Of a stretch of DNA of 64,000 nt, positions 45,406 to 53,635 are shown in pieces. The stretch comes from Actinomycetes bacterium. GTDB lineage: Bacteria > Actinomycetota > Acidimicrobiia > Acidimicrobiales > RAAP-2. The notes under the pieces were generated by a model. It saw nothing but the letters and a program-made list of their open reading frames with translations. It was not told where the DNA came from and made no database searches. Position numbers and translations under genes: made by a program. Numbering within the stretch: position 1 is the first letter of the stretch; each line of letters opens with the position of its first letter. Location of the stretch: NCBI GenBank assembly GCA_021791895.1, contig JAJYVS010000002.1, forward strand, positions 1 through 64,000, written 5' to 3'.

Positions 45406-45639
45406 TCAGGGCGCCCCGAACCCCACCCTGCGCTCGTTCGACGGCGCACCGACCTCGACGTAGGCGACCTGGCCGGTCGGCACGGCGACCCGCCGGCCCC
45501 GTCGGTCGGTCAGCCACAGGACGCCGCCACGCTCCAACAATGCCTCGATCTCCTTCAGGACCGTCTCACGGTCGGCCCCGTCCCCGAGGTCGATTTCGAG
45601 CTCCTTGGGGGTCTGGGCGATCCCGATGCGCACTTCCAA
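45406..45639 (-). CDS. DUF3107 family small protein
   Basis: A 77-residue protein (EVRIGIAQTPKELEIDLG ... GQVAYVEVGAPSNERRVGFG) matching the actinobacterial DUF3107 pattern. The ORF track shows it as the end of a longer spurious frame. The start is probably TTG at 45639, preceded at a good distance by GAGGAG; GTG at 45633 is the alternative. Function is unknown. It heads the minus-strand operon with the two Get3-like ATPases, which suggests a related role. Confidence 0.75.
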   Translation of the reverse strand: MEVRIGIAQTPKELEIDLGDGADRETVLKEIEALLERGGVLWLTDRRGRRVAVPTGQVAYVEVGAPSNERRVGFGAP

Positions 45640-45735
45640 CTGCGGCTCCTCTCTGGGTCCCCTGAGGTGGTGGTCGAGCCACCGGCGCGGGGCCGGCCGG
45701 GGTCCGACGTTACCGCCCTCGGGCACACTTGGGGC

Positions 45736-46956
45736 ATGGTTCGCCACGACGAGGCCGGCGGAGCCGGTACACGCTCGGAGCGGTGGGCGGCCACCATGGC
45801 CGGCTTCGCGACCGGGGGCGCCCGATCCTTGGGGGTCGAAGGCTCCGAGGCCGAGGGGCACGGGGCCGGTGGGCTCAAGGTGGCCCATGCCGACTCCGCC
45901 GCCCTACTCGTCCCGGGCTCCGAGCGGGCGGCGGGGCCCCTTGCACCTTGCGATCGGCGGTTCCGGGAGCAGGCCGAGGACGCCGCCCTCGTGGCCGGGG
46001 CCACCAGGGCTCGGGGGGCCGGGGACCGGGCCCGGCCCGAGGCGCCCGACCCCTGGCGGACCTGCTTCGAACGGGACCGCGACCGCATCCTGCACTCGAG
46101 CGCCTTCCGGCGTTTGGCCGGCAAGACCCAGGTGTCCATCTTCCCCGAGGACCACTCGCGGACCCGGCTCACCCACGCCCTCGAGGTCGCCCAGGTGGCC
46201 ACGAGCGTCGCCCGGGCCTGCGGGCTCAACGTCGCGTTGACCGAGGCGATCGCGTTCGGGCACGACTGCGGCCACGGGCCCGGGGGCCACGCCAGCGAGG
46301 ACGCCTTCGCCCCTTATCTCGACGAGGGCTTCGACCACGCCCCCTGGGGGGCGCAGGTCTCGCTCGCCCCGTTGAATCTGTGCGCCGAGACCCTCGACGG
46401 GATCGCGAACCACAGCTGGTCCCGGCCGGCACCGGCCACGTGCGAGGGCGAGGTGGTGAGCTGGGCCGACCGCATCGCGTATGTCTGCCACGACTGGGAG
46501 GACGCCGTCGCCACCGGGATCGTCGCCCCCGAGCGACTCGACCCGGTCGTCGCCGAGCGCTGCGGGACGAGGCGCGCCCAGCAGCTCGGAACCTTCATCG
46601 AGGCGCTCGTCTCCACCACCCGCGCTGCCGGCCGGGTGGCGATGGACGCCGCCCATGCGGAGGCACTGGCCCGGTTCCGGAGGCTCAACTACGAGCACAT
46701 CTACCTCCGGGCCGCCTCGGTGGCCCAGGCCGAGGCGGTGATCGCCCTGCTCCGGGCCCTCGTCGAGCACTACGCGGACCGGCCAAACGCGATCCCCTCG
46801 GTGCGAGAGGCGGGCGGCCTTGGCGCCGGGGGCGCCGTGGCGATCCGGGCGGCGGTGGGCTATGTGGCCGGGATGACCGACCGGTTCGCCTGTCGTCAGG
46901 CCGTCGCGCGCCTCGGCTGGGACCGTTCCAAGCTCCCGAGGGCCATCGAGAGCTGA
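45736..46956 (+). CDS. dgt: Deoxyguanosinetriphosphate triphosphohydrolase-like (HD-domain dNTPase)
   Basis: About 406 residues. The HD metal site is complete: RLTHALEVAQVA (H), AFGHDCGHGPGGHASEDAF (HD and following His) and WADRIAYVCHDWEDA (D). SSAFRRLAGKTQVSIFPEDH is the conserved N-terminal substrate segment. Such enzymes cleave dNTPs to deoxynucleosides and triphosphate, limiting the dNTP pool. The first 100 or so residues are Gly/Ala-rich and poorly conserved, so a downstream start is possible; ATG at 45736 is used here. It is divergent from DUF3107 and converges with the SDR gene. Confidence 0.9.
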   Translation: MVRHDEAGGAGTRSERWAATMAGFATGGARSLGVEGSEAEGHGAGGLKVAHADSAALLVPGSERAAGPLAPCDRRFREQAEDAALVAGATRARGAGDRARPEAPDPWRTCFERDRDRILHSSAFRRLAGKTQVSIFPEDHSRTRLTHALEVAQVATSVARACGLNVALTEAIAFGHDCGHGPGGHASEDAFAPYLDEGFDHAPWGAQVSLAPLNLCAETLDGIANHSWSRPAPATCEGEVVSWADRIAYVCHDWEDAVATGIVAPERLDPVVAERCGTRRAQQLGTFIEALVSTTRAAGRVAMDAAHAEALARFRRLNYEHIYLRAASVAQAEAVIALLRALVEHYADRPNAIPSVREAGGLGAGGAVAIRAAVGYVAGMTDRFACRQAVARLGWDRSKLPRAIES

Positions 46957-46975
46957 GCGGCCCGAGGCCCGGTGC

Positions 46976-47776
46976 TCAGTGCTCCCCGAAGAGCAGCGCC
47001 GCTCGTTGGTCCCAGGCGGCCCGGAGCATGTCGGGATGGGTGATGACGTAGAGGCGTCCCTCGGTGACCGCGTCGAGCACCGCGTCGGCCACCTGCTCGG
47101 GCGGGATGCCCGAGTCGACCAGCGGGGAGAGCGCCTTGCCGTCATCGTCCTCGTGCACCGATCGCACCCGGTCGGGCATGTTGCGGGCGGAATGGGCGAT
47201 CTTGGTCTGCACGAACCCCGGGCACACCACCGAGACCCCGACCCGGCTGCCCGACCCGGCGAGCTCCTGGGCCAACGACTCGCTCAGGCCGACCACCGCG
47301 AACTTCGTCGTGCAGTAGATCCCGAGCACCCCCACCCCCTGGAGCCCGGCCATCGAGGCGGTGTTCACGACGTGGCCCTCGTCCTGGGCCATCAGCGTCG
47401 GCAGGAAGACGTTGCAGCCGTTGACCACCCCGAACAGGTTGACCCCGACCACCCACTCCCAGAACTCGATCGGGCTCTTGGCGACCGACCCCCCGACCAC
47501 CCCGGCGTTGTTGCACACGACATGGACGGCGCCGAAACGGTCGAGGACCGCGTCGTGCAGCCCCACGACCGACGCGTGCTCGGCCACGTCGGTGACGATC
47601 CCGACGACCTCGGCTCCCGCTGACGCCAGGTCCTCGGTCGCCCGGTCGAGCGCCGGCTTCTCGATGTCGGCCAGGACCACCCGCATCTGCTCGGCGGCGA
47701 AGCGCCGAGCCATGGCCAGCCCGATGCCGCTCGCCCCCCCGGTGACGACGGCGACCTTCCCCGCGAGATCCCTCAC
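46976..47776 (-). CDS. Short-chain dehydrogenase/reductase
   Basis: A 266-residue classical SDR. VVTGGASGIGLAMA is the cofactor-binding glycine motif; NNAGVVGG and the catalytic Ser, Tyr and Lys (NTASMAGLQGVGVLGIYCTTK) are present. The acidic residue after the second strand (VVLADIEKP) favours NAD over NADP. The start is GTG at 47776, preceded by GGAGGGAGCG; longer ORF extensions are shadows of mrp. The substrate is unknown. It is 31 nt downstream of mrp. Confidence 0.87.
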   Translation of the reverse strand: MRDLAGKVAVVTGGASGIGLAMARRFAAEQMRVVLADIEKPALDRATEDLASAGAEVVGIVTDVAEHASVVGLHDAVLDRFGAVHVVCNNAGVVGGSVAKSPIEFWEWVVGVNLFGVVNGCNVFLPTLMAQDEGHVVNTASMAGLQGVGVLGIYCTTKFAVVGLSESLAQELAGSGSRVGVSVVCPGFVQTKIAHSARNMPDRVRSVHEDDDGKALSPLVDSGIPPEQVADAVLDAVTEGRLYVITHPDMLRAAWDQRAALLFGEH

Positions 47777-47807
47777 CCTGCGCTCCCTCCCGACCGTCGT
47801 CCGACGC

Positions 47808-48953
47808 TCAGTGCAACGACAGCTCCCGACGGTAGACGCGGGCCGGGCCGAGGGCGACCAGCCGCTCGGCCAGGGCGGCGAACGCCGAGGAGGCATCGGA
47901 CTCGGGGTCGGTGACCGTGATCGGCCTCCCCTCGTCGCCACCCTCGCGCAGGGCGGGCAGCAGGGGGACCTGACCGAGCAGCGGGACCCCGAGGTCGGCG
48001 GCCAGCTGGGCTCCCCCACCCTCCCCGAACAGCCGGTACCGGGTCCCGTCGTCGCCGGTGAACCAGCTCATGTTCTCGATGACCCCCCGCACCGAGAGCT
48101 TCAGCTTGCGGGCCGCGTACGCCGCCCGCTGGGCGACCCGCTGGGCGGCCGGCTGGGGAGTGGTCACCACGACCACCTCGGCCCGCGGCATCACCTGGGC
48201 CAGCGACAGGGTGACGTCGCCGGTTCCCGGGGGCGTGTCGACGACGAGGAAGTCCGGCTCCCCCCAGTAGCAGTCGCCCAGGAACTGTTCGATCGCCTTG
48301 TGCAGCATCGGTCCCCGCCAAATCACCGGCTGGTCCTCGGGCACGAAGTAGCCCATCGACAGGCAGCGCACCCCGTGCACGACGGTCGGGATCACGAGAT
48401 CTCCGAGGACGACCGGCTCCGCACCCCCCCCGAGCATCGTCGGCACCGAGAAGCCGTAGACGTCGGCGTCGAGCAACCCCACCCGGTTCCCGGCCCGGGA
48501 GAGCGAGATGGCCAGGTTGACCGCCACCGAGGACTTCCCGACGCCGCCCTTTCCCGAGGAGACCCCGATGACCCGGGTGGTCGATCCGGGCTGCAAGAAG
48601 GCCTGGACCGGCGGTCCGGGCTCATGAACGTGGGCGTGGCCGTGGGCGGCCTCGTCCCCGGCCATCCGTCGACGGAGCGCGCTGCGCAGCGTGGCCACCT
48701 CGGGCTCACCCATCACCGAGGTCGTGACGTCGACCTCGCCGGCGCCACCGCCGGCCCGCGCCGCCCGCCCGAGGTCCGCCGCCACCCGGTCCCCCTCGGG
48801 CCACGCCGGCGAGGGCAGCGCCAGCTCGATCTCAATCCGGCGACGACGGGCATGAACGGCGCGCAGCATGCCGGTCTCGGCCAGCGGCAACCCGAGCGTC
48901 GGATCGACCACGGCGCCGAGGGCCTCCTCCAGCGCCTTCCCGTGGGATGCCAT
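47808..48953 (-). CDS. mrp: Mrp/ApbC-type Fe-S cluster carrier ATPase
   Basis: A 381-residue P-loop protein with an N-terminal MIP18/DUF59-like domain (residues 1-80) and a deviant Walker A, VSSGKGGVGKSSVAVNLA. Later motifs are VVDTPPGTGDVTLSLAQ and GVIENMSWFTGDDGTRYRLF. The CxxC pair present after ENMS in proteobacterial ApbC is absent; as far as I know the same holds for other actinobacterial Mrp proteins. A histidine-rich linker (HGHAHVHEPG) joins the domains and could bind metal. Mrp proteins carry or deliver Fe-S clusters. The divergent neighbours are a SufR-like regulator and a cysteine desulfurase, so this is an Fe-S neighbourhood. Confidence 0.92.
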   Translation of the reverse strand: MASHGKALEEALGAVVDPTLGLPLAETGMLRAVHARRRRIEIELALPSPAWPEGDRVAADLGRAARAGGGAGEVDVTTSVMGEPEVATLRSALRRRMAGDEAAHGHAHVHEPGPPVQAFLQPGSTTRVIGVSSGKGGVGKSSVAVNLAISLSRAGNRVGLLDADVYGFSVPTMLGGGAEPVVLGDLVIPTVVHGVRCLSMGYFVPEDQPVIWRGPMLHKAIEQFLGDCYWGEPDFLVVDTPPGTGDVTLSLAQVMPRAEVVVVTTPQPAAQRVAQRAAYAARKLKLSVRGVIENMSWFTGDDGTRYRLFGEGGGAQLAADLGVPLLGQVPLLPALREGGDEGRPITVTDPESDASSAFAALAERLVALGPARVYRRELSLH

Positions 48954-49024
48954 CGACGCGTCCTTCCCGCTCGTCTTCTCCGCGCCGGCCGCCGAAGCCT
49001 CTCGGGGCCGCGCTCGTCCTCCCA

Positions 49025-49035
49025 GGTAGACTACC
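49025..49035. promoter_or_regulatory. Palindromic -10 region between mrp and the SufR-like gene
   Basis: GGTAG-A-CTACC contains TAGACT on the plus strand (7 nt before the GTG at 49040) and TAGTCT on the minus strand. It can serve as a bidirectional -10 and also as an operator; the plus transcript would be leaderless. Confidence 0.45.
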
Positions 49036-49039
49036 GATC

Positions 49040-49816
49040 GTGCGTTCGGGCCCGAACCGGGCGGCGGGACCGCAGGGCGTCGGCATCGCCAATCGCGACG
49101 ACGTCGAGCAGCAGGCGGCCGACGCCCGCTTCGCCTCGGTGGTCTCGGCTGTCACCGACGCCTTCGGCGACCCCACCCGCCGGGAGATCTTCCTCTACGT
49201 CCGCTCGCACCCAGCCGCCTCCGTCGCCCAGGTGGCCTCGACGTTCTCCCTGCACCCCAACGTGGCCCGCCACCACCTCAACCGGCTCGTCGCCGGTGGC
49301 TACCTGCGGGTGTCGATGACCCGCGACGCCCCGGCGGTCGGTCGCCCGGCCCAGCGCTTCTTCCCGGTCGACGTCGACCCGGCCGGCGGCTTGGTCGACA
49401 AGCGGGACGACCTCCTCGTCCTCTTGCTCCAGGAGGCCCTCGAGCTGCTCGGCCCGGAACAGGCCGAGCAGATGGCGGCCAAGGTGGGCGAGGACTACGG
49501 CCGGGCCCTGGCCACCCGGATGTCCCCCGAGGCCTCCCAGCGTTCGGTGCGGGCGGCCATGCGGACGATCGCCGCGACCCTGACCGCCCACGGCTTCGCC
49601 GCCCACGTCGAGCACCACGGGTCCAACACCGCCGTCGTGGCCGAGCAGTGCCCCTTCGGCGACGCGGCCTCGGTGCCCCCGGTCCTGTGCGCCGTGGACC
49701 GGGGCATGGTGAAGGGGCTCTTGTCCGGCCTGTGCGGGGACCCGAAGAAGGGCGCCCTCCCCATCGTGCTGTCGTCGCGGGCCCGCGGCGACGACACCTG
49801 CGCCGCCACCGCCTGA
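49040..49816 (+). CDS. SufR-like ArsR-type Fe-S-sensing transcriptional regulator
   Basis: A 258-residue winged-helix regulator. The HTH is AASVAQVASTFSLHPNVARH followed by HLNRLVAGGYLRV. The C-terminal half has three well-spaced cysteines, C204-x12-C217-x14-C232 (QCPFGDAASVPPVLC, GLLSGLC), the arrangement used by SufR for a 4Fe-4S cluster. SufR represses Fe-S assembly genes and is relieved when the cluster is lost. Here it precedes a cysteine desulfurase by 2 nt and is divergent from mrp. No sufBCD genes are in the window, so it may control this small set or act in trans. GTG start at 49040 fits a leaderless transcript. Confidence 0.82.
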   Translation: MRSGPNRAAGPQGVGIANRDDVEQQAADARFASVVSAVTDAFGDPTRREIFLYVRSHPAASVAQVASTFSLHPNVARHHLNRLVAGGYLRVSMTRDAPAVGRPAQRFFPVDVDPAGGLVDKRDDLLVLLLQEALELLGPEQAEQMAAKVGEDYGRALATRMSPEASQRSVRAAMRTIAATLTAHGFAAHVEHHGSNTAVVAEQCPFGDAASVPPVLCAVDRGMVKGLLSGLCGDPKKGALPIVLSSRARGDDTCAATA

Positions 49817-49818
49817 GG

Positions 49819-50961
49819 GTGGCCAGGCACTACCTCGACCACGCCTCGAGCTGCCCCCTGCGGCCCGAGGCCCGCGCCGCCATGGTGGCCGAGCTCGATG
49901 CCGCCGGCGGCGACCCCGGTCGGGTCCACGAGGAGGGTCGGGCGGTCCGGGTTCGCATCGAGGTCGCCCGCGACCAGGTCGCGTCGTTCCTCGGGGTGCG
50001 TCCCCGTCAGGTCGTGTTCACCTCCGGGGGCACCGAGGCCGTCAACGCCGCCGTCTTCGGGGCCTCCCGGGCCCGGCCCGGCCGGGCCATGGTCGCCGCG
50101 GCCGTCGAGCACTCGGCGGTGCGGGAGGCGTCGGTCCGGTCGGGGACGGTGCTTGAGCTCGCCGTCGACGGGGCCGGGAGGATCGAGCTCGGGCACTTGG
50201 CCGAGCTGCTCGGCTCGCCACCGCCCGGCGGGGTGGCGCTGGTCCACTGCCAGTGGGCGAACCACGAGACCGGGACGCTGCAGCCGGTCGGAGCCGTCGT
50301 CGCGGCGTGCCGGGAAGCGGGTGTGCCCGTCCACGTCGACGCCTGCGCGGCGGTCGGGCACGTCGGGACGGACCTGGGCGCGCTGGACGCCGACCTCGTC
50401 TCGGTCAGCGCGCACAAGTTCGGCGGGCCGGCCGGGGTCGGTGCCTTGGTGGTGGGCGCCGGGAGACGCTTCGAGCCCTTCGTGGTCGGTGGCCACCAGG
50501 AACGGGCGCGGCGGGCCGGCTTCGAGAACGCCCCGGCCATCGCCGGCTTCGGGGCGGTCGCGGCCACCCTGGCCGCGCCCGACCGGCTCGAGCGCGAGGC
50601 CGAGCTCGCCCGTCAGAAGGTGGCCGGGCTGCTCGACGCCGCCCTGGTGATCGACGGCGTGGCGCTCCTCGGCGACCGGCGGCCCGAGGGGCGCCTCCCT
50701 CACCTGGTGTGCCTGGGGCTCGAGGGCGTGGAGGCCGAGCCGGTCCTCATCGGCCTGGACCGGGCCGGCATCGCCGTCCACTCCGGCTCGGCCTGCTCGT
50801 CGGAGACCCTCGAGCCCTCGCCGGTGCTCGCCGCCATGGGAGTCGACGCCGAACGGTCGCTCCGCCTCTCGGTCGGCTGGTCGACCACCGAGGAGGACGT
50901 GGCCGCGTTCGCAACCGCGTTCGCCCCGGTGCTCCAGGGCCTCCGGGCGCTCCGGACCTGA
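49819..50961 (+). CDS. Cysteine desulfurase (NifS/IscS-like, class I)
   Basis: A 380-residue PLP enzyme releasing sulfur from cysteine. The PLP lysine is K200 in VSAHKFGGPAG; the persulfide cysteine is C326 in SGSACSSE, on the long flexible loop of group I enzymes. HCQWANHETGTLQP and DACAAVGH are further cofactor contacts. It starts at GTG 49819, two nt after the SufR-like stop, so the two are co-translated. It could feed Fe-S assembly or tRNA thiolation; no scaffold (IscU/SufU) or mnmA is adjacent in the window. Confidence 0.92.
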   Translation: MARHYLDHASSCPLRPEARAAMVAELDAAGGDPGRVHEEGRAVRVRIEVARDQVASFLGVRPRQVVFTSGGTEAVNAAVFGASRARPGRAMVAAAVEHSAVREASVRSGTVLELAVDGAGRIELGHLAELLGSPPPGGVALVHCQWANHETGTLQPVGAVVAACREAGVPVHVDACAAVGHVGTDLGALDADLVSVSAHKFGGPAGVGALVVGAGRRFEPFVVGGHQERARRAGFENAPAIAGFGAVAATLAAPDRLEREAELARQKVAGLLDAALVIDGVALLGDRRPEGRLPHLVCLGLEGVEAEPVLIGLDRAGIAVHSGSACSSETLEPSPVLAAMGVDAERSLRLSVGWSTTEEDVAAFATAFAPVLQGLRALRT

Positions 50962-51048
50962 GCCCAGCAGCGCACCCGACCGGCCATGGCCCCGCCTAGC
51001 GTGGACCCCGCCGGCCCGACGCCGGCCGGGGCGAGAGCCGAGGCGACG

Positions 51049-51696
51049 ATGCGAACGCTGGAACCCGACTACGACAGCGACCCGGGGCGTTGGTCCTCCT
51101 ACCAAACCCCCACCGACGTGCACCACGTGGTCGGGCCGGAACTCGCCGGCCCGGTCCTCGACGTCGGGTGCGGGGAGGGCCGGCTGGCGTCGGTCCTGCG
51201 CGACGGGGTCGCCTGGGTCGGCCTCGACGCCTCCTGGAGCCAGCTGCGGGCCAACCCCCACCGCCCGCTGGTGCGGGCCGACATGGGCGCCCTGCCCTTC
51301 GTCGACGGGGCGTTCGCCGAGGTGACCCACCTGTGGTGCCTCTACCACCTCGACGACCCGGTGGCGGCGGTCGCCGAGGCCAGGCGGGTGCTGCGCGCCG
51401 GAGGCCGCTACTACGCCTGCTCTGCCGCCCGCGACAGCGACCCCGAGATCCTGCCCGAGGGCTATCCGCGCTCGACCTTCGACGCCGAGGAGGCGCCGGG
51501 CATCGTGGCCGAGGCGTTCGGCGAGGTCGAGGCGGAACGCTGGGACGGCCGGTTCTACGCGCTCGAGACCCGCGACGAAATCCGCGCCTACTGCCGCCAC
51601 AACTTCATCCCGGCCGAGCGGGCCGAGTCGGCCGAGCTCCCGCTCGAGCTCACCAAGCGGGGGGTGCTCGTGCGGGCGATCCGGGCACCGGGCTGA
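51049..51696 (+). CDS. Class I SAM-dependent methyltransferase
   Basis: About 215 residues with a methyltransferase-11 fold. VLDVGCGEGRLASVLRDG is motif I, WVGLDASWSQL motif II, and RADMGALPFVDGAFAEVTHL motif IV. The C-terminal tail is family-atypical but intact. The likely start is ATG at 51049; an upstream ATG at 50986 adds a low-complexity Pro/Ala segment. No substrate can be inferred. It follows the cysteine desulfurase and converges with the ccm operon. Confidence 0.8.
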   Translation: MRTLEPDYDSDPGRWSSYQTPTDVHHVVGPELAGPVLDVGCGEGRLASVLRDGVAWVGLDASWSQLRANPHRPLVRADMGALPFVDGAFAEVTHLWCLYHLDDPVAAVAEARRVLRAGGRYYACSAARDSDPEILPEGYPRSTFDAEEAPGIVAEAFGEVEAERWDGRFYALETRDEIRAYCRHNFIPAERAESAELPLELTKRGVLVRAIRAPG

Positions 51697-51729
51697 GCGG
51701 CCCGGGAGCCCGAATTCCCGGCGGGTGCC

Positions 51730-52608
51730 CTACCCCGAGCGAACCCCGGAGGGCAGCGGCTGGCCCGCCTCGGTGAAGGCCTGGGCGATGAGCTTGGCCG
51801 CCGCGCTCACCCGGTCCCTCGGGGGGTGCTCGGCCAGGAACGCCCGGTACTGCTTCACCGCCGTCGCGGCGTCGTGGCCCTGCTCCAGGTCCATGGTGCC
51901 CAAGAAGAGGTGGGCGGCGTAGTCGTCGGGCTGCACGGCCAACGACCGCTCGACGAGGGACCGGCCCTGGCGCTCCTGGGCCCGGTCGCCGGCCGTGAAG
52001 CCGGCCTCCCACTCGAGGTACCCGGTCTCGGCGAGCGCCTGAGGCTGGTTGGGGTCGGAGGCCAAAACGTTGCGGTAGAGGGCGAGGGCCTGGCTCAGCG
52101 AGGTGCTCGTGCCCTGGTTGACGAGGCTGGCGGCCTCGTTGAGCTCCGCCGTGATGTCCTGGGGCGTGCTGCCGGTGGCCGGCTGACCGGGCAGGCGCGG
52201 CGCGGTCAGGTGCATCACGAGAAGCGTGGCCCCGGCGGCCAGGGCGGCCAGGGCCAAAGCGGCCAGCCAACGCGGCCGGCGACGGCGAGCCCGGCCCCTC
52301 GCCACGGCCTCCTCCTCGTCCGAGGCCGTCCCCGCCATAGCCGCCCCGGCGCCCGCGGCCGTCGCCGCCGCTCGCTCGGCGTCCTCGGCCCGATCCAGCT
52401 GGGCCAGTTCGTCGACGACGGCAGCCAGGCGATTCCGGTCCCGGCCGAGGAGCGCCTCGTAGTCCTCGGGGCCGATGTCCCCGGCGGACCGCTCGGCCTC
52501 GAGGTCCGCCAGCGAGCGGTCCAGGAAGTCCCGCTGGTCCTCGAGGTGCCAACGCCGGTCCCGTTCCACCGGGGGTTCGGCCACCACCGGTCGGCGGACC
52601 CGGCTCAC
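51730..52608 (-). CDS. ccmI: CcmI-like TPR protein of cytochrome c maturation
   Basis: A 292-residue membrane protein: an N-terminal soluble segment (WHLEDQRDFLDRSLADLEAE), a membrane helix (WLAALALAALAAGATLLVM) and a TPR domain (ALALYRNVLASDPNQPQALA). In System I, CcmI holds apocytochrome c for the heme lyase CcmF/H. The GTG start at 52608 overlaps the ccmH stop (GTGA). It is the last gene of the ccm operon. CcmI proteins are poorly conserved, so the assignment rests on topology and position. Confidence 0.75.
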   Translation of the reverse strand: MSRVRRPVVAEPPVERDRRWHLEDQRDFLDRSLADLEAERSAGDIGPEDYEALLGRDRNRLAAVVDELAQLDRAEDAERAAATAAGAGAAMAGTASDEEEAVARGRARRRRPRWLAALALAALAAGATLLVMHLTAPRLPGQPATGSTPQDITAELNEAASLVNQGTSTSLSQALALYRNVLASDPNQPQALAETGYLEWEAGFTAGDRAQERQGRSLVERSLAVQPDDYAAHLFLGTMDLEQGHDAATAVKQYRAFLAEHPPRDRVSAAAKLIAQAFTEAGQPLPSGVRSG

Positions 52609-53048
52609 GGCGAGCCCCGGAGCGCGACGAGGGCCCTTCCTCGTCGCCAGAACAGCAACCCGAGGGCCGCCGCGGCGCCCGCTAGCACGACGACCGGGAG
52701 CACCCAGACCACGGTGTCGAGCCCCGAGGCCGGTGGGGCGAGGAGGATCGACGGCCCGTAGCGCTCGACGAAGGAGCGATCGATGGCCGCCGCGGTCGCC
52801 CCCGAGCGCAGCATGGCCTGAATCTGTCGGCGGGCGGCGATGGCGCTCGGGGCCTCGGACTGGGCGACCGAGATGTCCTCGCAGCTCGGGCACCGGATGC
52901 GGCTCTCCAGCGCGGCCGCCCGTTGGGCGAGGGTCGGCGGACCGCTCCTCCCGGCCCCCACGTACAGGGCGACCGCGGCCATGAGGGCCAGAGCGACCGC
53001 CGAGCCCACGGCGAACACCCGGCGACCGCGCGCCCGGGTCTCAGGCAC
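52605..53048 (-). CDS. ccmH: CcmH-like thiol oxidoreductase subunit
   Basis: A 147-residue protein. N-terminal signal anchor (FAVGSAVALALMAAVALYV), then C53-x2-C56 in the diagnostic SRIRCPSCEDISVAQSEAPSA, then a C-terminal membrane helix. The thiol pair keeps apocytochrome CxxCH cysteines reduced for heme attachment. It overlaps ccmG by 8 nt and ccmI by 4 nt. Confidence 0.92.
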   Translation of the reverse strand: MPETRARGRRVFAVGSAVALALMAAVALYVGAGRSGPPTLAQRAAALESRIRCPSCEDISVAQSEAPSAIAARRQIQAMLRSGATAAAIDRSFVERYGPSILLAPPASGLDTVVWVLPVVVLAGAAAALGLLFWRRGRALVALRGSP

Positions 53049-53634
53049 GGCGGGCCGCCGCGGCCGTGGAGATCAACTGGCCGTAGCTCATGGGGCCGGC
53101 GAAGGCCGCCACCACCGTGCCCGTCCGGTCGACGAAGAAGGTCATGGGCGGCGACCCCACGCCGAACTCGCTGGCGAACCGGCCCGACTGGTCGGGGAGC
53201 GTCGGCCAGCTCACCCCCCACTGCGTGAGGAACCGGCGGGCCCCGGCGGTCGAGTCGTCGATGTCGACCGAGACCAGCTTGACCGGCAAGCCCTGTTCCT
53301 CGGCCACGAAGGCGAAGCGGGCCAGGTTGGGCTCCTCTTCGGCGCACGGGGGGCACCAGCTGGCGAAGAAGTTGACCACGACGACCTCCCCCCGGTCGGC
53401 GGCCAGCGACACCAGCTGACCCTCGAAGCTCCGGGCGGAGATCGGCGGGACCGGGTGGCCGACCAAGGGACTGTCGACCGACGCGGCCTGTGAGGACGGC
53501 CGGGTGGCCACCACCACCGCCAGAACGACGAGGGCGACGACCACCAGCCCGGCCACCCAACGGGCGGTGTGGCGGCGTCGCCGGGGCGCGCCCGTTGGTT
53601 TGGGGTCCGTCGTGCCGGTGACGGCCAAGGTCAC
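53041..53634 (-). CDS. ccmG: CcmG/TlpA-type thioredoxin-like protein
   Basis: A 197-residue membrane-anchored thioredoxin-fold protein. The N-terminal helix (WVAGLVVVALVVLAVVVA) places the domain outside the membrane, and the active site is C94-P-P-C97 in NFFASWCPPCAEEEPNL. It passes reducing power from CcdA to the apocytochrome or CcmH. It lies between ccmF and ccmH, as expected for System I. Confidence 0.92.
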   Translation of the reverse strand: MTLAVTGTTDPKPTGAPRRRRHTARWVAGLVVVALVVLAVVVATRPSSQAASVDSPLVGHPVPPISARSFEGQLVSLAADRGEVVVVNFFASWCPPCAEEEPNLARFAFVAEEQGLPVKLVSVDIDDSTAGARRFLTQWGVSWPTLPDQSGRFASEFGVGSPPMTFFVDRTGTVVAAFAGPMSYGQLISTAAAARRA

Positions 53635-53635
53635 C

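Noticed and set aside
48055-48100. Missing CxxC in Mrp as a sign of inactivation
   Set aside because: As far as I know actinobacterial Mrp proteins generally lack this motif; Walker motifs and length are intact.
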